A stretch of DNA of 64,000 nucleotides from Pyrinomonadaceae bacterium (lineage in GTDB: Bacteria; Acidobacteriota; Blastocatellia; Pyrinomonadales; Pyrinomonadaceae), in assembly GCA_036277115.1 (NCBI GenBank), contig DASUNM010000027.1, forward strand, positions 682,001 to 746,000. The letters are read 5' to 3'. Of this stretch, positions 44,530-54,104 are shown in pieces. Made by a program: the position numbers and the translations under genes. Position 1 is the stretch's first letter. Each line of letters begins with the position of its first letter. The notes beneath the pieces were generated by a model that was not told the origin of the DNA, made no database searches, and saw only the letters and a list, made by a program, of their open reading frames with translations.

Positions 44530-45573
44530 CTACGCGGGAACTGAGGCGGCGGCGCTCAGAAACTGAAAATGCCCGTCCTGCTTAATTGATTCCTGTGCCG
44601 CTTCGAGAATTCTGACGACGCGTAAGCCGGCTTCGCCATCAGTTAGAGGCCTGCGCGCGCTGTGAATTGAATCGAGGAACTCAGCGACGACGTGATGCAG
44701 AGCTTCGGTGGCGTCGAGCTTCGGCGCCCACACATCGCCGGTGCGATAACTCACCAGCGTTTGATAATCAGCTTCGCGATCGCCGACACGATTCGCCGTC
44801 ACGCCTTTGTCGTAAACGCGCACCTTCTCAGTCGGTTCGATGTCGTCATAAAGAATCATTTTGCGCGCGCCGGCGATCAGGGTGCGGCGAATCTTCACCG
44901 GCGCCAGCCAGTTAAAATGAAAGTGCGCGATGAAGTCGTCTGCAAACTTCATCACGAGATACGCGATATTTTCGATGCCCGGCTCGATGTGGCAACTGCC
45001 CAGCGCGCTGACGCCGATCGGTTGCCGCTCGATCAAATAATCCATGATCGAAAGGTCGTGTGGCGCCAGATCCCAAAGCACGTTGATGTCGCGCTGAAAC
45101 AAACCGAGGTTGATGCGCACCGAATCGAAATACAGCAAGTCGCCGAGTTCGCCGCTCTTTAGGATCTCCTTCATCTTGCGCACGGCGCCCGTGTAAACAA
45201 AAGTGTGATCGACCATCAGCGTGAGGCGATTTTGCTCAGCGAGTGCGATCAACTCCTCCGCTTCGCGAGCAGTCGAAGTTAACGGCTTTTCCACCAGCAC
45301 GTGCTTGCCGGCCAGCAACGCTGCTTTCGTTATTGGATAGTGAGTGCCGACTGGCGTGACCACAGCAACCGCATCAAGCTCCCGATCGGCCAGCAGTTTT
45401 TGATAGTCGGTAGTGGTGCGCGCGGCCGGGTAACGGCGGCCCATGGCGTTGAGGCGCGCCTCGTCGGGGTCACAAATCCATCGCAAGTGCGCCGCCTCGT
45501 TCTCGGCAAAATTGCGCAGCAGATTCGGCCCCCAATAGCCGCAGCCGATAACGCCGATGGTGGTGGCAGTCAC
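44530..45573 (-). CDS. Gfo/Idh/MocA family oxidoreductase (WbpB/WlbA-like)
   Basis: The 347-residue protein has the Rossmann GVIGCGYWGPNLLRNFAE, the signature EKPLTSTAREAEELI with the catalytic Lys, and the C-terminal domain with HDLSIMDYLI. The closest functional match by context is WbpB/WlbA, which oxidises C3 of UDP-GlcNAcA. WbpE-like and WbpD-like genes are present nearby (47828-49461), though an ORF6N gene and an acyl-CoA dehydrogenase lie between. Sugar assignment is inference. Confidence 0.82.
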   Translation of the reverse strand: MTATTIGVIGCGYWGPNLLRNFAENEAAHLRWICDPDEARLNAMGRRYPAARTTTDYQKLLADRELDAVAVVTPVGTHYPITKAALLAGKHVLVEKPLTSTAREAEELIALAEQNRLTLMVDHTFVYTGAVRKMKEILKSGELGDLLYFDSVRINLGLFQRDINVLWDLAPHDLSIMDYLIERQPIGVSALGSCHIEPGIENIAYLVMKFADDFIAHFHFNWLAPVKIRRTLIAGARKMILYDDIEPTEKVRVYDKGVTANRVGDREADYQTLVSYRTGDVWAPKLDATEALHHVVAEFLDSIHSARRPLTDGEAGLRVVRILEAAQESIKQDGHFQFLSAAASVPA

Positions 45574-45634
45574 GAGTAGAGAGGATAACGGTCATTGATC
45601 TAAAAGGGAATTGGCGTGCTTCCTGGAGGTGGCA

Positions 45635-45650
45635 AATTGGCCCGCCAATT
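45635..45650. promoter_or_regulatory. Possible operator AATTGGC-CC-GCCAATT
   Basis: A 16-bp palindrome lies about 60 bp upstream of the oxidoreductase start, and another AATTGGC half-site is at 45609-45615. It may be a binding site for a regulator of either flanking gene. No regulator is identified. Confidence 0.3.
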
Positions 45651-45789
45651 CTTATTCCCAAACGCCGACGTGCCACGCGAGGAAATCACACTTTGTGATG
45701 TCCCAAAATCGGAGTCAGATTAACCTAGTAAAAGATCATTGCATGGCTTCTCATCAACCGCGTCCACTATCATGGTCGCGGAAACTCAC

Positions 45790-46352
45790 ATGACAGGAAA
45801 GTCCCTGATCCCCGCCGAAAGAATTGAACGCACGATTTATCGATTCGCGGCGAGAAAGTGATGCTGGATCGCGATCTGGCGAGGCTTTACGGAGTCCCTA
45901 CAAAAGCACTTAAGCAAGCAGTGAGGCGTAATACCGACCGTTTCCCTGGGGATTTCATGTTTGTTCTCACGGCGTTGGAACTCGATGATTGGAGGTCACA
46001 ATTTGTGACCTCCAAATCAGACCAAATGGGACTTCGTTATCCACCGATGGCGTTCACGGAACATGGGATCTTGATGTTATCGAGCGTTCTAAGCAGCGCC
46101 CGCGCCGTCCAAGTCAACATTGAAATCATGCGCGCGTTTGTCAGACTGCGTCAGATGCTGGCGTCGAATTCCGAACTCTCGCGCCGGCTGGACGAACTCG
46201 AAAGTAATTACGACCGCCAGTTCAGGATTGTGTTCGACGCCATCCGCGAACTCATGACACCTGCCCCCGCCACGCGCAAGCAAATTGGTTTTCAAACCAC
46301 GCCTGGAAAAAAAAGTAACAGCCGCTGGCTTGAAGGTTGGTTCACTCCTTAG
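45790..46352 (+). pseudogene. ORF6N-domain protein gene, frameshifted
   Basis: From ATG 45790 the frame gives [11 protein letters not shown], the standard N-terminus of ORF6N proteins, then stops at 45858-45860. The frame resumed from GTG 45858 gives [18 protein letters not shown] and, further on, [31 protein letters not shown] and [14 protein letters not shown] single missing base near 45841 explains the break: ATTTATC-GATTCGC instead of a CTG codon. The C-terminal 50 residues form a coiled coil. ORF6N proteins are common on phages and in addiction-like settings. It may be inactive, or translated only from GTG 45858. Confidence 0.75.
45989..46015. repeat. Perfect 27-bp palindrome inside the ORF6N gene
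   Basis: TTGGAGGTCACAA, a central T, and TTGTGACCTCCAA form a perfect palindrome, coding [10 protein letters not shown] shorter related palindrome ATCACA-ctt-TGTGAT is at 45685-45699, upstream of the gene. Confidence 0.85.
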
Positions 46353-47811
46353 TAGCCAGTGTCCTCGCGGTGAACTCCGCGAGCTCGTGAAAGATCGGTT
46401 CGATGCCCGCTTCTTTTTCTTCTGCAGGCAGACGCAAGTGCAGATCGACCCGCGCAGAAATCTCTTGTAGCTCAGCCTCGTCGGCGTAAGGAGCGAGATG
46501 CGCGAACAGCATTTCGTGTGCGCGCTTGCGTTCCATCACTTCCAGACCGTCGAGCATCTGCCGGTGCGGCGTGCCTTCCCAAATCGGCAGGATCATCGCT
46601 TCGCGCAGCCAGCGCTCGGCTGAATACTCAGACAGCACGCCCATGCCGCCGTGCACTTCCATGTTCCACTTTGCAAACTGCACCGCCAGTTCAGCCGTCC
46701 AGTATTTCGCGAGGTGCGTCACGAGGCGAAACAGGTGATAGCGATCCGAGTAACGCGGCGTCTCTTGCCACACTTCGTCGAGCAGTCGCATCGTTTCCCA
46801 CATTAACGCGCGCGCGTGAAGTAGCTGCGCGACGCGCTCTTCGATCTGACGGCGCAGAAGGGGATGATGAATGATCGGTTTGCCGAAGGCGGTGCGCCGT
46901 TCGGCGAACGTGACGGCGTCGGCCAGCGCTCGCTGCGCCAGCGCGACACTGCCCACGATGTTCCCGACTCGGGACAGGTTTAGCGATTCGAGAATCAGGT
47001 AGATGCCCGATTCCTGCTGGCCCAGCAGATACGCTTCGCTGTCACGAAGTTCGACTTCGCCCGTCGGAACTGAGCGCGTGCCAATCTTTGGTTTCAATCT
47101 GCGGATGAAATAGTTGAGCCGGCCGTCGTCGCAATACCTCGGCACCAGAAACAGCGCCACTCCCTGCACGGTCTTTGGCGCACCTTCCGGACGCGCGGCA
47201 ACAATCGCGAGCTCCGCACCGACGTTGCTTGCGAAATATTTATCGCCCGTGAGTAGCCATGAGTTTGCACCTTCGCTGTCGGTCGGGCTTCTGCGCGCCA
47301 CTGTCTCGACGTTGGCGCCGAGGTCCGAGCCGCCCTTTACTTCCGTCATCCACGTCGCGCCCTGCCAGTTGTTGCCTTCGCGACGCAGCAATGGGGCGAG
47401 AAACTTTTGCTGCAACTGCGGCGTCCCATACTTTCTGAGGGGAACGGTTGTCGACAACGAAACGATGTAAGGGCAGCCAAGGCCTGCGTCGAAAAAGCAG
47501 GTCACGTAATCGATCAAGTAATGCATCCTGAGCGAGTCGCCCTCAAACGCACGCCAAATTGCGCCCGCCTCGTAGCCGCGCCTGAGCATCTTCCAGTAGT
47601 CGGGTGCAAACAGGATTTCGTCCGTCCGTTGGCCAAACTGGTCGAACAGGCGCAGCCACGGCGTGCCCGCGCGATCGACGGCTTCAGAGATCGCGACGCC
47701 TTCGGCCAGCCACCACGATTCGTAGTCTTTCAAGACGCGCGTATGGTCGGGATCGATTAGGTGGTCGAGAAAGGTGAGCGGCGACTTCAGGGATTGTAGG
47801 TCTGCGTCCAT
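46342..47811 (-). CDS. Acyl-CoA dehydrogenase (AidB-type)
   Basis: The 489-residue protein has [49 protein letters not shown] and [22 protein letters not shown] in short pieces, ending at the catalytic-loop [10 protein letters not shown]. These are features of the AidB branch of acyl-CoA dehydrogenases, which bind FAD and oxidise acyl-CoA or protect DNA. It is placed within the polysaccharide locus and is convergent with the ORF6N gene, overlapping it by 11 bp. A direct role in glycan synthesis is not evident. Confidence 0.85.
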   Translation of the reverse strand: MDADLQSLKSPLTFLDHLIDPDHTRVLKDYESWWLAEGVAISEAVDRAGTPWLRLFDQFGQRTDEILFAPDYWKMLRRGYEAGAIWRAFEGDSLRMHYLIDYVTCFFDAGLGCPYIVSLSTTVPLRKYGTPQLQQKFLAPLLRREGNNWQGATWMTEVKGGSDLGANVETVARRSPTDSEGANSWLLTGDKYFASNVGAELAIVAARPEGAPKTVQGVALFLVPRYCDDGRLNYFIRRLKPKIGTRSVPTGEVELRDSEAYLLGQQESGIYLILESLNLSRVGNIVGSVALAQRALADAVTFAERRTAFGKPIIHHPLLRRQIEERVAQLLHARALMWETMRLLDEVWQETPRYSDRYHLFRLVTHLAKYWTAELAVQFAKWNMEVHGGMGVLSEYSAERWLREAMILPIWEGTPHRQMLDGLEVMERKRAHEMLFAHLAPYADEAELQEISARVDLHLRLPAEEKEAGIEPIFHELAEFTARTLATKE

Positions 47812-47827
47812 CGCTCGCGCCGTCGAT

Positions 47828-48949
47828 TTATCGGATCGCGTCCACCACCGCTTGTTGCTGTGCGTCAGTCAACTCAGCGAACAGCGGTAGTGATAGCACG
47901 CGTTCACACAGGCGCTCGGTCACAGGCAGGTCGCCCGTTTTGTAGCCGAGGGATGCGTAAGCCGGTTGCAAGTGGATTGGAATGGGGTAATGGACTCCGC
48001 TCTGAATGCCTTTGGCGGCCAGACGATTCTGCAATTCGTCGCGGTTGTCACACTGAACAGCGTAAACATGATAGACGTGGCGCGAGTATTCCATTTCGCG
48101 CGGCAATACTAATTCGGTGTCGCTGAGAAGCTCGTTATACCGGGCGGCACGCGCGCGTCGCCCGTTGTTCCATTTGTCCAGGTGGGCCAGCTTCACGTTC
48201 AAGACCGCGGCCTGTAGCTCTTCCAGACGAAAGTTGTAGCCAACGATCGCATGCGCGTATTTGCTGGTCTGACCGTGTTGGCGCAACAGCCGCAGTTGGC
48301 GCGCCAGATCTTCATCATTAGTAACGACGGCTCCGGCTTCGCCGTACGAGCCGAGGTTCTTGCTCGGATAAAAACTGAAGCAGCCAGCGGTGCCGAGTCC
48401 GCCGACACGGCGGCCTTTGTATTCCGCCCCATGTGCCTGGGCCGCGTCTTCGATGACATGCAAGTTATGTTTATCCGCAAGCGCGCGGATTGGATCGAGA
48501 TCGACGGCCTGCCCGTAAAGATGCACGGGGATGATGGCGCGCGTACGTGGCGTGATTGCTTTTTCAATCTCGGCGGCGGTGATCGTGTAGGAAGCCGGAT
48601 CGACGTCAACAAAGACTGGGACCGCGCCGAGGACGGAAACCGTTTCGGCCGTCGCGAAAAATGTAAACGAAGGAACGATTACTTCATCCCCCGGGCCGAT
48701 ACCGCACGCCATGAGCGCCAGTTGCAGCGCGGCAGTACCGCTGTTCACTCCCACGCAGATCGCGCTGCCGACATACTCAGCGAACGTTTTCTCGAACGTG
48801 TCGACCTGTGGGCCCAGGATGAAATTCGTGTTTTCAATGACGCTGGCGATGGCCGCGTCGATTTCCGGTTTGATCGTTTGGTACTGAGCTTTGAGATCGA
48901 GATAAGGAACCGAGATTTGATTTGTGTCAGGCGCGAATGGTTTGGACAT
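47828..48949 (-). CDS. DegT/DnrJ/EryC1/StrS aminotransferase (WbpE-like)
   Basis: The 373-residue PLP enzyme has VGVNSGTAALQLAL, VIEDAAQAHGAEY and SFYPSKNLGSYGEAGAV with the PLP-binding Lys, and YNFRLEELQAAVL near the C-terminal domain. It transfers an amino group to a keto-sugar nucleotide. With the Gfo/Idh enzyme (44530-45573) and the acetyltransferase just downstream (48988-49461), it would fit the WbpB/E/D route to a 2,3-diacetamido-uronic acid. Substrate is inference. Confidence 0.88.
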   Translation of the reverse strand: MSKPFAPDTNQISVPYLDLKAQYQTIKPEIDAAIASVIENTNFILGPQVDTFEKTFAEYVGSAICVGVNSGTAALQLALMACGIGPGDEVIVPSFTFFATAETVSVLGAVPVFVDVDPASYTITAAEIEKAITPRTRAIIPVHLYGQAVDLDPIRALADKHNLHVIEDAAQAHGAEYKGRRVGGLGTAGCFSFYPSKNLGSYGEAGAVVTNDEDLARQLRLLRQHGQTSKYAHAIVGYNFRLEELQAAVLNVKLAHLDKWNNGRRARAARYNELLSDTELVLPREMEYSRHVYHVYAVQCDNRDELQNRLAAKGIQSGVHYPIPIHLQPAYASLGYKTGDLPVTERLCERVLSLPLFAELTDAQQQAVVDAIR

Positions 48950-48987
48950 AAGCTGATAAGTGATAAAAGAGTTTCAATCCCCAATTT

Positions 48988-49461
48988 TCAATTCGCAATT
49001 ACTCTTGCGGGATTCCCGGCCACGGTTGCGCCCGCGGGAACGTCTTTGGTAACGACAGCCCCGGCGCCGACGATCGCGCCCTGGCCAATTGTGACTCCGC
49101 ACAAGATGGTGGCGTGGCTGCCGACGCTGGCTTTGGCGCGCACGATCGTCGGAACTACTTTCCAATCACGGTCAGTTTGCAGGGCGCCGCTTTCAGTGGT
49201 CGCGCGCGGGTATCTGTCGTTGATGAAAACGACGCCATGGCCGATGAAGACTTCGTCCTCGACCGTGACGCCTTCACAGATAAAGCTGTGCGAGGAAACC
49301 TTGCAGTTGCGGCCTACGCGCGCACCCTTCTGAATCTCGACGAACGAGCCGATGCTCGAGCCATCGCCGATCTCGCAGCCATAGAGATTAACGAAGTGAT
49401 GGATTTTGACGTCGCGGCCGAACTTTACGTCAGGCGCGATTACGCAGAACTGTCCCGGCAT
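48988..49461 (-). CDS. Hexapeptide acetyltransferase (WbpD-like)
   Basis: The 157-residue left-handed beta-helix protein has [20 protein letters not shown], then [37 protein letters not shown] and [20 protein letters not shown]. This is the WbpD/WlbB type that acetylates the 3-amino group. It is the upstream neighbour of the aminotransferase gene (39-bp gap) and follows the BY-kinase gene. Confidence 0.85.
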   Translation of the reverse strand: MPGQFCVIAPDVKFGRDVKIHHFVNLYGCEIGDGSSIGSFVEIQKGARVGRNCKVSSHSFICEGVTVEDEVFIGHGVVFINDRYPRATTESGALQTDRDWKVVPTIVRAKASVGSHATILCGVTIGQGAIVGAGAVVTKDVPAGATVAGNPARVIAN

Positions 49462-49473
49462 GAAACTAGAGTA

Positions 49474-51858
49474 TCAGCGGGCGGAAGCAGCCGCGCTCTC
49501 GTCACCCTCGTCTTCAGAGGTGTAGTACTCGCTTTGATAATAGGCCGAATACCCCGCGCCGTAGTACTCATGCGAGTCTGCCTTCACGTTGTTCAGCACG
49601 ACACCGAAGATATTCGCGCCCACGTCCAGCAACTGTTGCTTGGCGCGCCGCACGACCGCACGCGAACTGCGTCCGCCATGCACGACCAGAATCACGCCAT
49701 CAACAAAAGTCGAAAGAATTGACGCATCGGTAAATGAAATCGCCGGCGGCGAATCGACGATGACGTGCGCGAATCTTTCCGTCAGGCTGCTCAGCAACTT
49801 GCGCATTTCTTCCGAGCCCAGAAGTTCAGCCGGATTCGGCGGGACTGGGCCGGAAGTTAACAGCTTTAAGTTCGCAATGCCCTCATAGCTTTGCAGAACG
49901 TCATCAATTGGACATTCGCCGGAAAGAAAATTAGTGAGCCCGCGGGCATTCGACAGGTTGAAATTCGCGTGCAGCCGTGGCCGGCGCAAATCACAGTCGA
50001 TAATCAAAACCTGGGCGCCCGTCTGGGCCAGCATGAACGCAGTATTCACCGCGGTCGTCGTCTTACCTTCCGACGGCTGACTCGACGTTACGAGAATTGT
50101 CTTGGGCGGAGTGCCGGCGGAGGACAGCAACAGCGACGTGCGCAAGTGCCGGTACGCTTCGGCCATCGGCGAGCGGACATCATTAACCATCGCCAAAGCG
50201 GTCGAAGCATTTGGAGACTGCGCGGCTGCTTCAGCCGCAGTCAATCGTCCTTTTTCACTGCGCGCCGCCGGGATGAGCGCCAGCGCAGGCAAGTGAACGT
50301 AACGGTCGATGTCGTCCAACGACTTCACCGTGTCATCGAGGAAGTCGAGGAGGAATGCCAGGCCCACGCCGGCCATCAGCGAAAGTAGAAAAGCGATAAT
50401 GATGGTGCGCAGGCGCGCCGGGCCGACTGGCGCCTGGGGCACGCGACTCATCTGTGCGATCGAGACGTTCGTGCCGCCGTCGCCCGATGTCGCATTCAGC
50501 TCACGCTGCTTTTGCAGCAGTGTATTCAGATACTGCTCGTCAGTGGCCAACTGTTGCGTCATCGCCGCCAGGTCGATCTCGGCCTTGGTTCGCGTGGTTG
50601 TTTTGCCGTGCTGGCCCTCATAAGCTCTGATTAAGCTCCTTTCCTGGGCCTGCGCGGCTTCAAAATTCCTTTTCATCGAGGCCAGGACCTGCACCGGCGC
50701 TTTTTTCAGATCGGCTTCAGTGGATTTGATCTGCGCGTCAATCTTTCTCACTTCCGGCCATTCAGGCGTATAGATCTGAAGGAGCGCTTCGCGCTTTTCT
50801 TTCAGGTCGCTCAATTTATCGCGAAGCTTTCGGATGTATTCGTCCTGCTGGACAGCTGGATTCGTGAAGGGATCGTCGGCGGTCTTCGCTGCGTTGTAGG
50901 CTGCCTCCAGATTACGGCGCCGGTTTTCTGCATCCAGCAATTGCTGGCTGTAACCTCGCTCGCGCTCCTTCTCCAAATCTATTGACGTCGGCCCGAGCGG
51001 AAGATTGTTGCTCTTCGCGAAGTTGAAACGTTGGTCGCGCTCGGTCTTCACCTTCTCTTGAAAAGTTGCGATCTGCTGGGCGAGCGCGAGCTCAGCTTTG
51101 CTCATGCCGAGTTCCTGGCGCTCAAGATTGTTGTGTACAAACACCTCGGCGAGCGTGTCGGCGATTTGTTTGGCCAGCTGAGGATTCGTATGCGTGTAAT
51201 TAATGACGACGAGATTAGTCTTCTCGATCGGCGTGATTACCTGGCCGGCGACGATTGCGTCTTCGTACGGTTCCAGCGCCGCGAGTTGCTCTGCGGTCAG
51301 TTGCCGTAGCTGCATTTCGTTCTCGCCCACGGGATCAGCGTCCGTGTTTTGACCCTGGGCCTTTCCGGGCTTGGTTCGTTCGCGTCCGAGCAGCCGGTTG
51401 AGGGAAGAGAACACTCCGCCGTTCGCCTGGCCACCCAGAAAATCCGGGTTGTTTGGCAGGTCAAGCGTCAGTACTACCTGGCGTGCGAGCACGGGACTCT
51501 GCAACAGCCTCAGTTGTGTGCCCCAGAAGTTGGGATCGGTTGGGTTAATGACGAGTCCGCCACCAGTTTGCAGAATACTCCCCTGCTTTGCCTCAATCCG
51601 AATCGTACTGCTTCCCTGATAGATTGAGGGTTCGCGATACGCCTGGATGGTCACCAGCGAAGTGATTACCAGCACCAAACTCAAGATCAGCCATTTCCGC
51701 TTGAGGACGATGTGAAGATATTCGCGGACGTTTGTCTCAGCAATCTGATTGCCGTAGCGGCTATATTTTCCATACCCGCGGCCGTGGGCAATCTCCGCGA
51801 GTGAGGTGTCTGCGTCACGCCCCGGCCGTACCGGGAGCAGGCGTTCGTCTTGGGTCAT
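49474..51858 (-). CDS. Polysaccharide co-polymerase with BY-kinase domain (Wzc-like)
   Basis: The 794-residue protein has an N-terminal Wzz domain (about residues 45-110 helix, periplasmic coiled-coil part about 250-450, second helix about 485-505 with LLSLMAGVGLAFLLDFLD) and a C-terminal kinase. The kinase has Walker A SSQPSEGKTTT (about 592-602), Walker A' VLIIDCDLRRP (about 617-627), VIVDSPPA, and a C-terminal Tyr cluster (seven Tyr between 765 and 779). It controls chain length and export of the glycan by autophosphorylation. It is the main sign for Wzx/Wzy-type assembly. Confidence 0.92.
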   Translation of the reverse strand: MTQDERLLPVRPGRDADTSLAEIAHGRGYGKYSRYGNQIAETNVREYLHIVLKRKWLILSLVLVITSLVTIQAYREPSIYQGSSTIRIEAKQGSILQTGGGLVINPTDPNFWGTQLRLLQSPVLARQVVLTLDLPNNPDFLGGQANGGVFSSLNRLLGRERTKPGKAQGQNTDADPVGENEMQLRQLTAEQLAALEPYEDAIVAGQVITPIEKTNLVVINYTHTNPQLAKQIADTLAEVFVHNNLERQELGMSKAELALAQQIATFQEKVKTERDQRFNFAKSNNLPLGPTSIDLEKERERGYSQQLLDAENRRRNLEAAYNAAKTADDPFTNPAVQQDEYIRKLRDKLSDLKEKREALLQIYTPEWPEVRKIDAQIKSTEADLKKAPVQVLASMKRNFEAAQAQERSLIRAYEGQHGKTTTRTKAEIDLAAMTQQLATDEQYLNTLLQKQRELNATSGDGGTNVSIAQMSRVPQAPVGPARLRTIIIAFLLSLMAGVGLAFLLDFLDDTVKSLDDIDRYVHLPALALIPAARSEKGRLTAAEAAAQSPNASTALAMVNDVRSPMAEAYRHLRTSLLLSSAGTPPKTILVTSSQPSEGKTTTAVNTAFMLAQTGAQVLIIDCDLRRPRLHANFNLSNARGLTNFLSGECPIDDVLQSYEGIANLKLLTSGPVPPNPAELLGSEEMRKLLSSLTERFAHVIVDSPPAISFTDASILSTFVDGVILVVHGGRSSRAVVRRAKQQLLDVGANIFGVVLNNVKADSHEYYGAGYSAYYQSEYYTSEDEGDESAAASAR

Positions 51859-51986
51859 AGTGCTAAATCCTACTTCTTTAAGCTTTTGGCCTCGAAAACC
51901 GAACGATCATAATAACAGACCGTTTCACCGAGGCAAGCCGAAAAGGGCGGCGGGCGCCAGCCTGGGACACTTCGCTCTTAAAGGCC

Positions 51987-52877
51987 TTAACTTGCCGGTG
52001 TGGCGGCGGCCGTCGGTGGTTCGTCGGTAACCGGTTGAGATGTAACAAAGTCTTCCAAGGCTGCTTCCCAGCCCCGCAGCGGCTTCAGCCCAATGGCTTC
52101 CGAGAGCAAGCATCTCAGTCGTGAGTTACGGGGCCTTGGGGCCGGCCTTTTTAGTTCCGCCAGCGTGCTGGATTGCAACAGAGCAGGATCGATCCCGCCC
52201 AGTTCGAGTGCCGTGCGCGCGAACGTGGCAAAGCTGGTCCCGTCACCCGCGTTCACGACGTGATAAGTGCCGGGCAAGTCGAGTGCGGCGAGTTCGCGAA
52301 GCCTGACGGCGAGGTCAGGTGCGTAAGTCGGGGTGCCGGTCATGTCCGAAATCGCTTTCAAAGGTTCTTTCCGGCGAGCGCGATCTAAAACCGTGCTGAG
52401 AAAGTTAGTTCCGCCAGCACCGAAAATATATCCGCTGCGCACGACGATCGTTCGCGCGTAAGCAGTTTGCGCGCGACGTTCACCTTCGAGCTTGGAGCGC
52501 CCGTACACGCTGATCGGATTGGCTTGATCGCGTTGCGTGTAAAAGCCGTCCTTGCTGCCATCAAAAACGTAGTCAGTTGAAATGGTGATCAGCAGCGCGT
52601 CAATCTCGCGGCAGGTCGCAGCGAGGAGTTCAGGCCCGAGCGCGTTCGCGCTCACAGCCCGGTCGGGATCGGACTCGCATCCATCCACGTCGGTCCAGGC
52701 GGCGCAGTTGAAGACAACGTCAGGCTTGAGGTCTCCCAGCCGGCTTTTCACCGCCGAGGCGTCGGCGATGTCCAGCGCTTTGTGATCGAAGGCGTGCGCG
52801 TCGTCGGCTTGTGCGGCGCAATGAGTCTTGACCGCGCGGCCCAAAAGTCCTCCAGCACCCGTAATCGCGACCTTCAA
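51987..52877 (-). CDS. rmlD: dTDP-4-dehydrorhamnose reductase
   Basis: The 296-residue SDR has AITGAGGLLGRAV, NCAAWTDVDGCESDP, ISTDYVFDGSKDGFY and ISVYGRSKLEGER, all typical of RmlD. It makes dTDP-L-rhamnose from the 4-keto sugar. It overlaps rmlB by 4 bp (ATGA), so the two are translationally coupled. The following gene is the BY-kinase, 128 bp downstream. Confidence 0.9.
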   Translation of the reverse strand: MKVAITGAGGLLGRAVKTHCAAQADDAHAFDHKALDIADASAVKSRLGDLKPDVVFNCAAWTDVDGCESDPDRAVSANALGPELLAATCREIDALLITISTDYVFDGSKDGFYTQRDQANPISVYGRSKLEGERRAQTAYARTIVVRSGYIFGAGGTNFLSTVLDRARRKEPLKAISDMTGTPTYAPDLAVRLRELAALDLPGTYHVVNAGDGTSFATFARTALELGGIDPALLQSSTLAELKRPAPRPRNSRLRCLLSEAIGLKPLRGWEAALEDFVTSQPVTDEPPTAAATPAS

Positions 52878-53899
52878 CGTGCGGCTGCCTCCAGTCCATA
52901 CTGGCGTTCGTAATACTCGCGGTACGCGCCGCTCCGCACTCGTTCAATCCAGGCCGTGTTATCGCGATACCACTTGATCGTTTTGCGCAGGCCGCTATCC
53001 CATGTCTCACGCGGACGCCAGCCCACTTCACTTTCGATCAAGGAAGGATCGATGGCGTAGCGGCGATCATGCCCCGGACGATCCTTCACAAATTGAATCA
53101 GCGAACGCGGTTTGCCGAGCAAGTCCAAAACGCTGTTCACGACGTCGAGGTTGCGTCTTTCGTTGCGCGCGCCAATGTTGTAGATCGCCCCGGAACGACC
53201 TCGCTGTAGCAACTGAAGAATTGCGCGGCAGTGATCGTCAACGTAAATCCAATCGCGCACATTGAGACCGTCACCGTAAACGGGAATCGGTTCATCATTG
53301 AAAGCGTTCGCCAGCATCAGCGGCAGGAACTTCTCCGGAAACTGCCGCGGGCCATAGTTGTTCCCGCATCGCGTGATGACGGTGTCCAGGCCAAATGTGT
53401 GATTCGCCGCGCGCACCAGATGTTCGGCGGCCGCTTTCGAAGCTGCGTAGGGACTGTTCGGCTCAAACGGCGAGGCTTCGGTGAAAAAAGCGCTCTCGTC
53501 TTCGGGCAAGCTGCCCATGACTTCGTCAGTGGACACCTGCACAAAGCGTCTAACTCCGCGTTCGCGCGCAGCATCGAGCAAAACCTGAGTCCCGGCGACA
53601 TTGGTCTTAATAAACTCATGCGCTGAATGAATACTGCGATCGACGTGCGACTCTGCGGCGAAATTTACGATCGCGTCAACGTCCTCTTTGAGAGCCGTGA
53701 GCACGACCGCGCGATCGCAGATGTCTCCCTTAACGAACTTCTGTCTTGAGTCGTCCAGGCCGTCCAGGTTCTCGAGATTTCCGGCGTAGGTTAGCGCGTC
53801 GAAATTGATGATTTGGCACGACGGCAGCTCTGCAAGCACCAGCCGCACGAATGCCGAACCAATGAAGCCGGCGCCTCCGGTAACAAAAAGCTTCTTCAA
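52874..53899 (-). CDS. rmlB: dTDP-glucose 4,6-dehydratase
   Basis: Starting at TTG 53899 gives 341 residues that open with KKLFVTGGAGFIGSAFVR; a frame start at 53980 adds 27 residues not expected in the family. Signatures follow: DALTYAGNLENLDGL, FAAESHVDRSIHS, VSTDEVMGSL, SPYAASKAAAEHLVRA and RCGNNYGPRQFPEKFLP. It converts dTDP-glucose to the 4-keto-6-deoxy sugar. The gene is first in the minus-strand run, divergent from the UXS gene. A family member usually reads DEVYGSL, here DEVMGSL (Tyr to Met). Confidence 0.88.
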   Translation of the reverse strand: MKKLFVTGGAGFIGSAFVRLVLAELPSCQIINFDALTYAGNLENLDGLDDSRQKFVKGDICDRAVVLTALKEDVDAIVNFAAESHVDRSIHSAHEFIKTNVAGTQVLLDAARERGVRRFVQVSTDEVMGSLPEDESAFFTEASPFEPNSPYAASKAAAEHLVRAANHTFGLDTVITRCGNNYGPRQFPEKFLPLMLANAFNDEPIPVYGDGLNVRDWIYVDDHCRAILQLLQRGRSGAIYNIGARNERRNLDVVNSVLDLLGKPRSLIQFVKDRPGHDRRYAIDPSLIESEVGWRPRETWDSGLRKTIKWYRDNTAWIERVRSGAYREYYERQYGLEAAAR

Positions 53900-54104
53900 A
53901 CCGTTTTGGGTAGTTATTTTCGAATACCTCCCAGAGCATCGAAGGATTGAGGTCGTGCGCGATAGTAACATTGACAGCACTGCCGGCGCTTGCCGGCGGG
54001 GAATCGACCCGCCTGCTTTTTCCCGGTTCGTCCGCCAACACTTGAGTCTTTGCCCGATCTAAGTGCTTTGCAATTTCAGCAACAGCACGGTAATTTGACG
54101 TGCC

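Noticed and set aside
48251..49333. 360-codon plus-strand frame
   Set aside because: Runs antisense across the aminotransferase and acetyltransferase genes, whose motifs are unmistakable.
53971..53999. TTGACA promoter for the UXS gene
   Set aside because: The -35 word is perfect, but at 16-18 bp spacing only GC-rich sequence follows, with no -10 box.
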